A DNA stretch of 8,518 nucleotides from Oscillospiraceae bacterium (GTDB lineage: Bacteria > Bacillota > Clostridia > Oscillospirales > Acutalibacteraceae), in the NCBI GenBank assembly GCA_902774165.1, contig CACYHJ010000091.1, forward strand, positions 1-8,518. Reading direction: 5' to 3'. Both the position numbers and the translations under genes were made by a program. Of the stretch, positions 7,749 to 8,518 are shown one piece after another; position 1 is the first letter of the stretch; each line of letters begins with the position of its first letter. A model generated the notes under the pieces. That model was not told the DNA's origin and made no database searches. It saw nothing but the letters and a program-made list of their open reading frames with translations.

Positions 7749-8518
7749 ACCGAAGCCTCTCCCTCGCCCGCGCCGGTCACGACCCCGATCACCGGAACGG
7801 TGCCGTCCGAAAACGACACGGCGACTGTGCAGATCAAGGGCTTTGACGACGACAACGTGACGCTCACGGCCTACCTGATCGTCAAGGCAAATTATTACAG
7901 ATCCAGCGATCCGCAGCAGGGTTTTGCGGGATATGAAGTCGTCGAGGATCCCACAAAAGCTTTCGTCGAGGAAGTCAAGGACGAACACGGCGATACGGTT
8001 CTGGACGAGAACGGAAATCCGAAATATCAGGCGGTCTATCCGACGTCAGCCGAGATCAGTCTGCTTGCGAAGAAGACCTCTCTGTTTTCGTCGTTCTCCG
8101 GTTTTGCGCTGACCAAGGAGGGCGAGACTTACACCGCCACGAAGGCGCTGGGCGCGGGCGAATATATGGTGATCGCGGTGGACAATGACGGGACGACGGT
8201 CTACAACCCGATGCTGGTGAGCGTGTATTACACCGACAACGGCGGGAAGCTCGCGATCGATCCGATCACGATCAGCGATTTCTGGGACGGCGGGCTTGCG
8301 GTGAAGAACGCCTATGTCAAGTCCACGACGCCGGGCATGGATAAGGAGATCACGGACGCGAGCGCCGCAAGCAACGGAAGCGGCAAGCACGGCGACGACG
8401 TCACGGTGGGCTCGGTGGTGCACTTCAAGGTCGACAACGTGGTGATCCCCTCGTACAGCGAGGACTACTTCGGCTATATCTCTACGGACGGCGGCACGAG
8501 GACGACGGGCACGACCGT
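7668..8518 (+). CDS. Isopeptide-forming fimbrial subunit (probable backbone pilin); 3'-partial
   Basis: This is probably the shaft subunit of a sortase-polymerised pilus. The frame starts at ATG 7668, seven bases after AAAAGGAG, and stays open to the right edge (283 residues seen; relatives run to roughly 450-600). Residues 1-27 form a signal peptide: basic MKHSVKR, a hydrophobic core, and cleavage predicted after TAMA. A Pro/Ser/Thr-rich linker follows (about 28-48). The N-terminal pilin domain (about 50-210) has LTAYLIVKANYY, then GAGEYMVIAV and the family hallmark VYNPMLVSVYY. The next domain opens with STTPGMDKEI, where K226 (8343-8345) is the expected isopeptide lysine of fimbrial D2 domains, followed by GDDVTVGSVVHFKV. 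A candidate polymerisation lysine is K213 in the VKN after W206; the usual W-x3-V-x-V-Y-P-K spacing is not met. The C-terminal sorting signal lies outside. The class is confident; the backbone role is inferred from position. Confidence 0.88.
   Translation, partial: MKHSVKRILALVLMFVMIAALGTTAMATEASPSPAPVTTPITGTVPSENDTATVQIKGFDDDNVTLTAYLIVKANYYRSSDPQQGFAGYEVVEDPTKAFVEEVKDEHGDTVLDENGNPKYQAVYPTSAEISLLAKKTSLFSSFSGFALTKEGETYTATKALGAGEYMVIAVDNDGTTVYNPMLVSVYYTDNGGKLAIDPITISDFWDGGLAVKNAYVKSTTPGMDKEITDASAASNGSGKHGDDVTVGSVVHFKVDNVVIPSYSEDYFGYISTDGGTRTTGTT

Noticed and set aside
7924..8112. Short plus-strand open frame inside the pilin gene
   Set aside because: It overlaps the pilin reading frame, which has a signal peptide, an RBS and family motifs. 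The alternative frame is Arg-rich and featureless.

Overview
The window holds two same-strand genes that look like the front of a sortase-assembled pilus or surface-adhesin operon from a Gram-positive anaerobe. The clues are BspA-type (LRR_5) leucine-rich repeats, Cna_B-type domains, a C-terminal cell-wall sorting signal, and a fimbrial isopeptide-domain pilin, all in moderately GC-rich codons. This combination is common in gut and rumen Clostridia (Oscillospiraceae, Lachnospiraceae or Christensenellaceae-like). The taxonomic placement is inference from protein style only; no marker gene is present.

Bases 2-7609 are one uninterrupted reading frame for a giant surface protein. It is open at the left edge, so its start codon and signal peptide lie upstream. 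The visible 2535 residues run, in order: two LRR_5 cassettes (about residues 1-412); a poorly recognisable beta-rich stretch; about seven degenerate DUF11/pilin-like stalk modules (about 597-2110), each with a lysine-bearing first strand and a D-x-[LM]-P-like strand; a further pilin-like domain (about 2113-2255); a SpaA/Cna_B domain (about 2260-2382); a DUF7601/Spy0128-like domain (about 2383-2492); and a terminal sorting signal with the unusual pentapeptide LPSGG, a membrane segment and an Arg-rich tail.

After a 57-base purine-rich gap with a strong Shine-Dalgarno sequence and no terminator-like hairpin, a second gene begins at 7668. It runs off the right edge, giving 283 visible residues. 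It encodes a secreted fimbrial subunit: a signal peptide, a Pro/Thr-rich linker, an N-terminal pilin domain with the family hallmark YNPMLVSV, and the start of a fimbrial isopeptide-forming (D2-type) domain.

The likely division of labour, by inference from known pilus operons, is that the giant LRR protein is the tip or ancillary adhesin, the second gene is the backbone (shaft) pilin, and a pilus-type (class C) sortase is encoded downstream, outside the window. No RNA genes, mobile elements, CRISPR arrays or origins were seen. The long minus-strand open frames are shadows of the GC-rich coding sequence.
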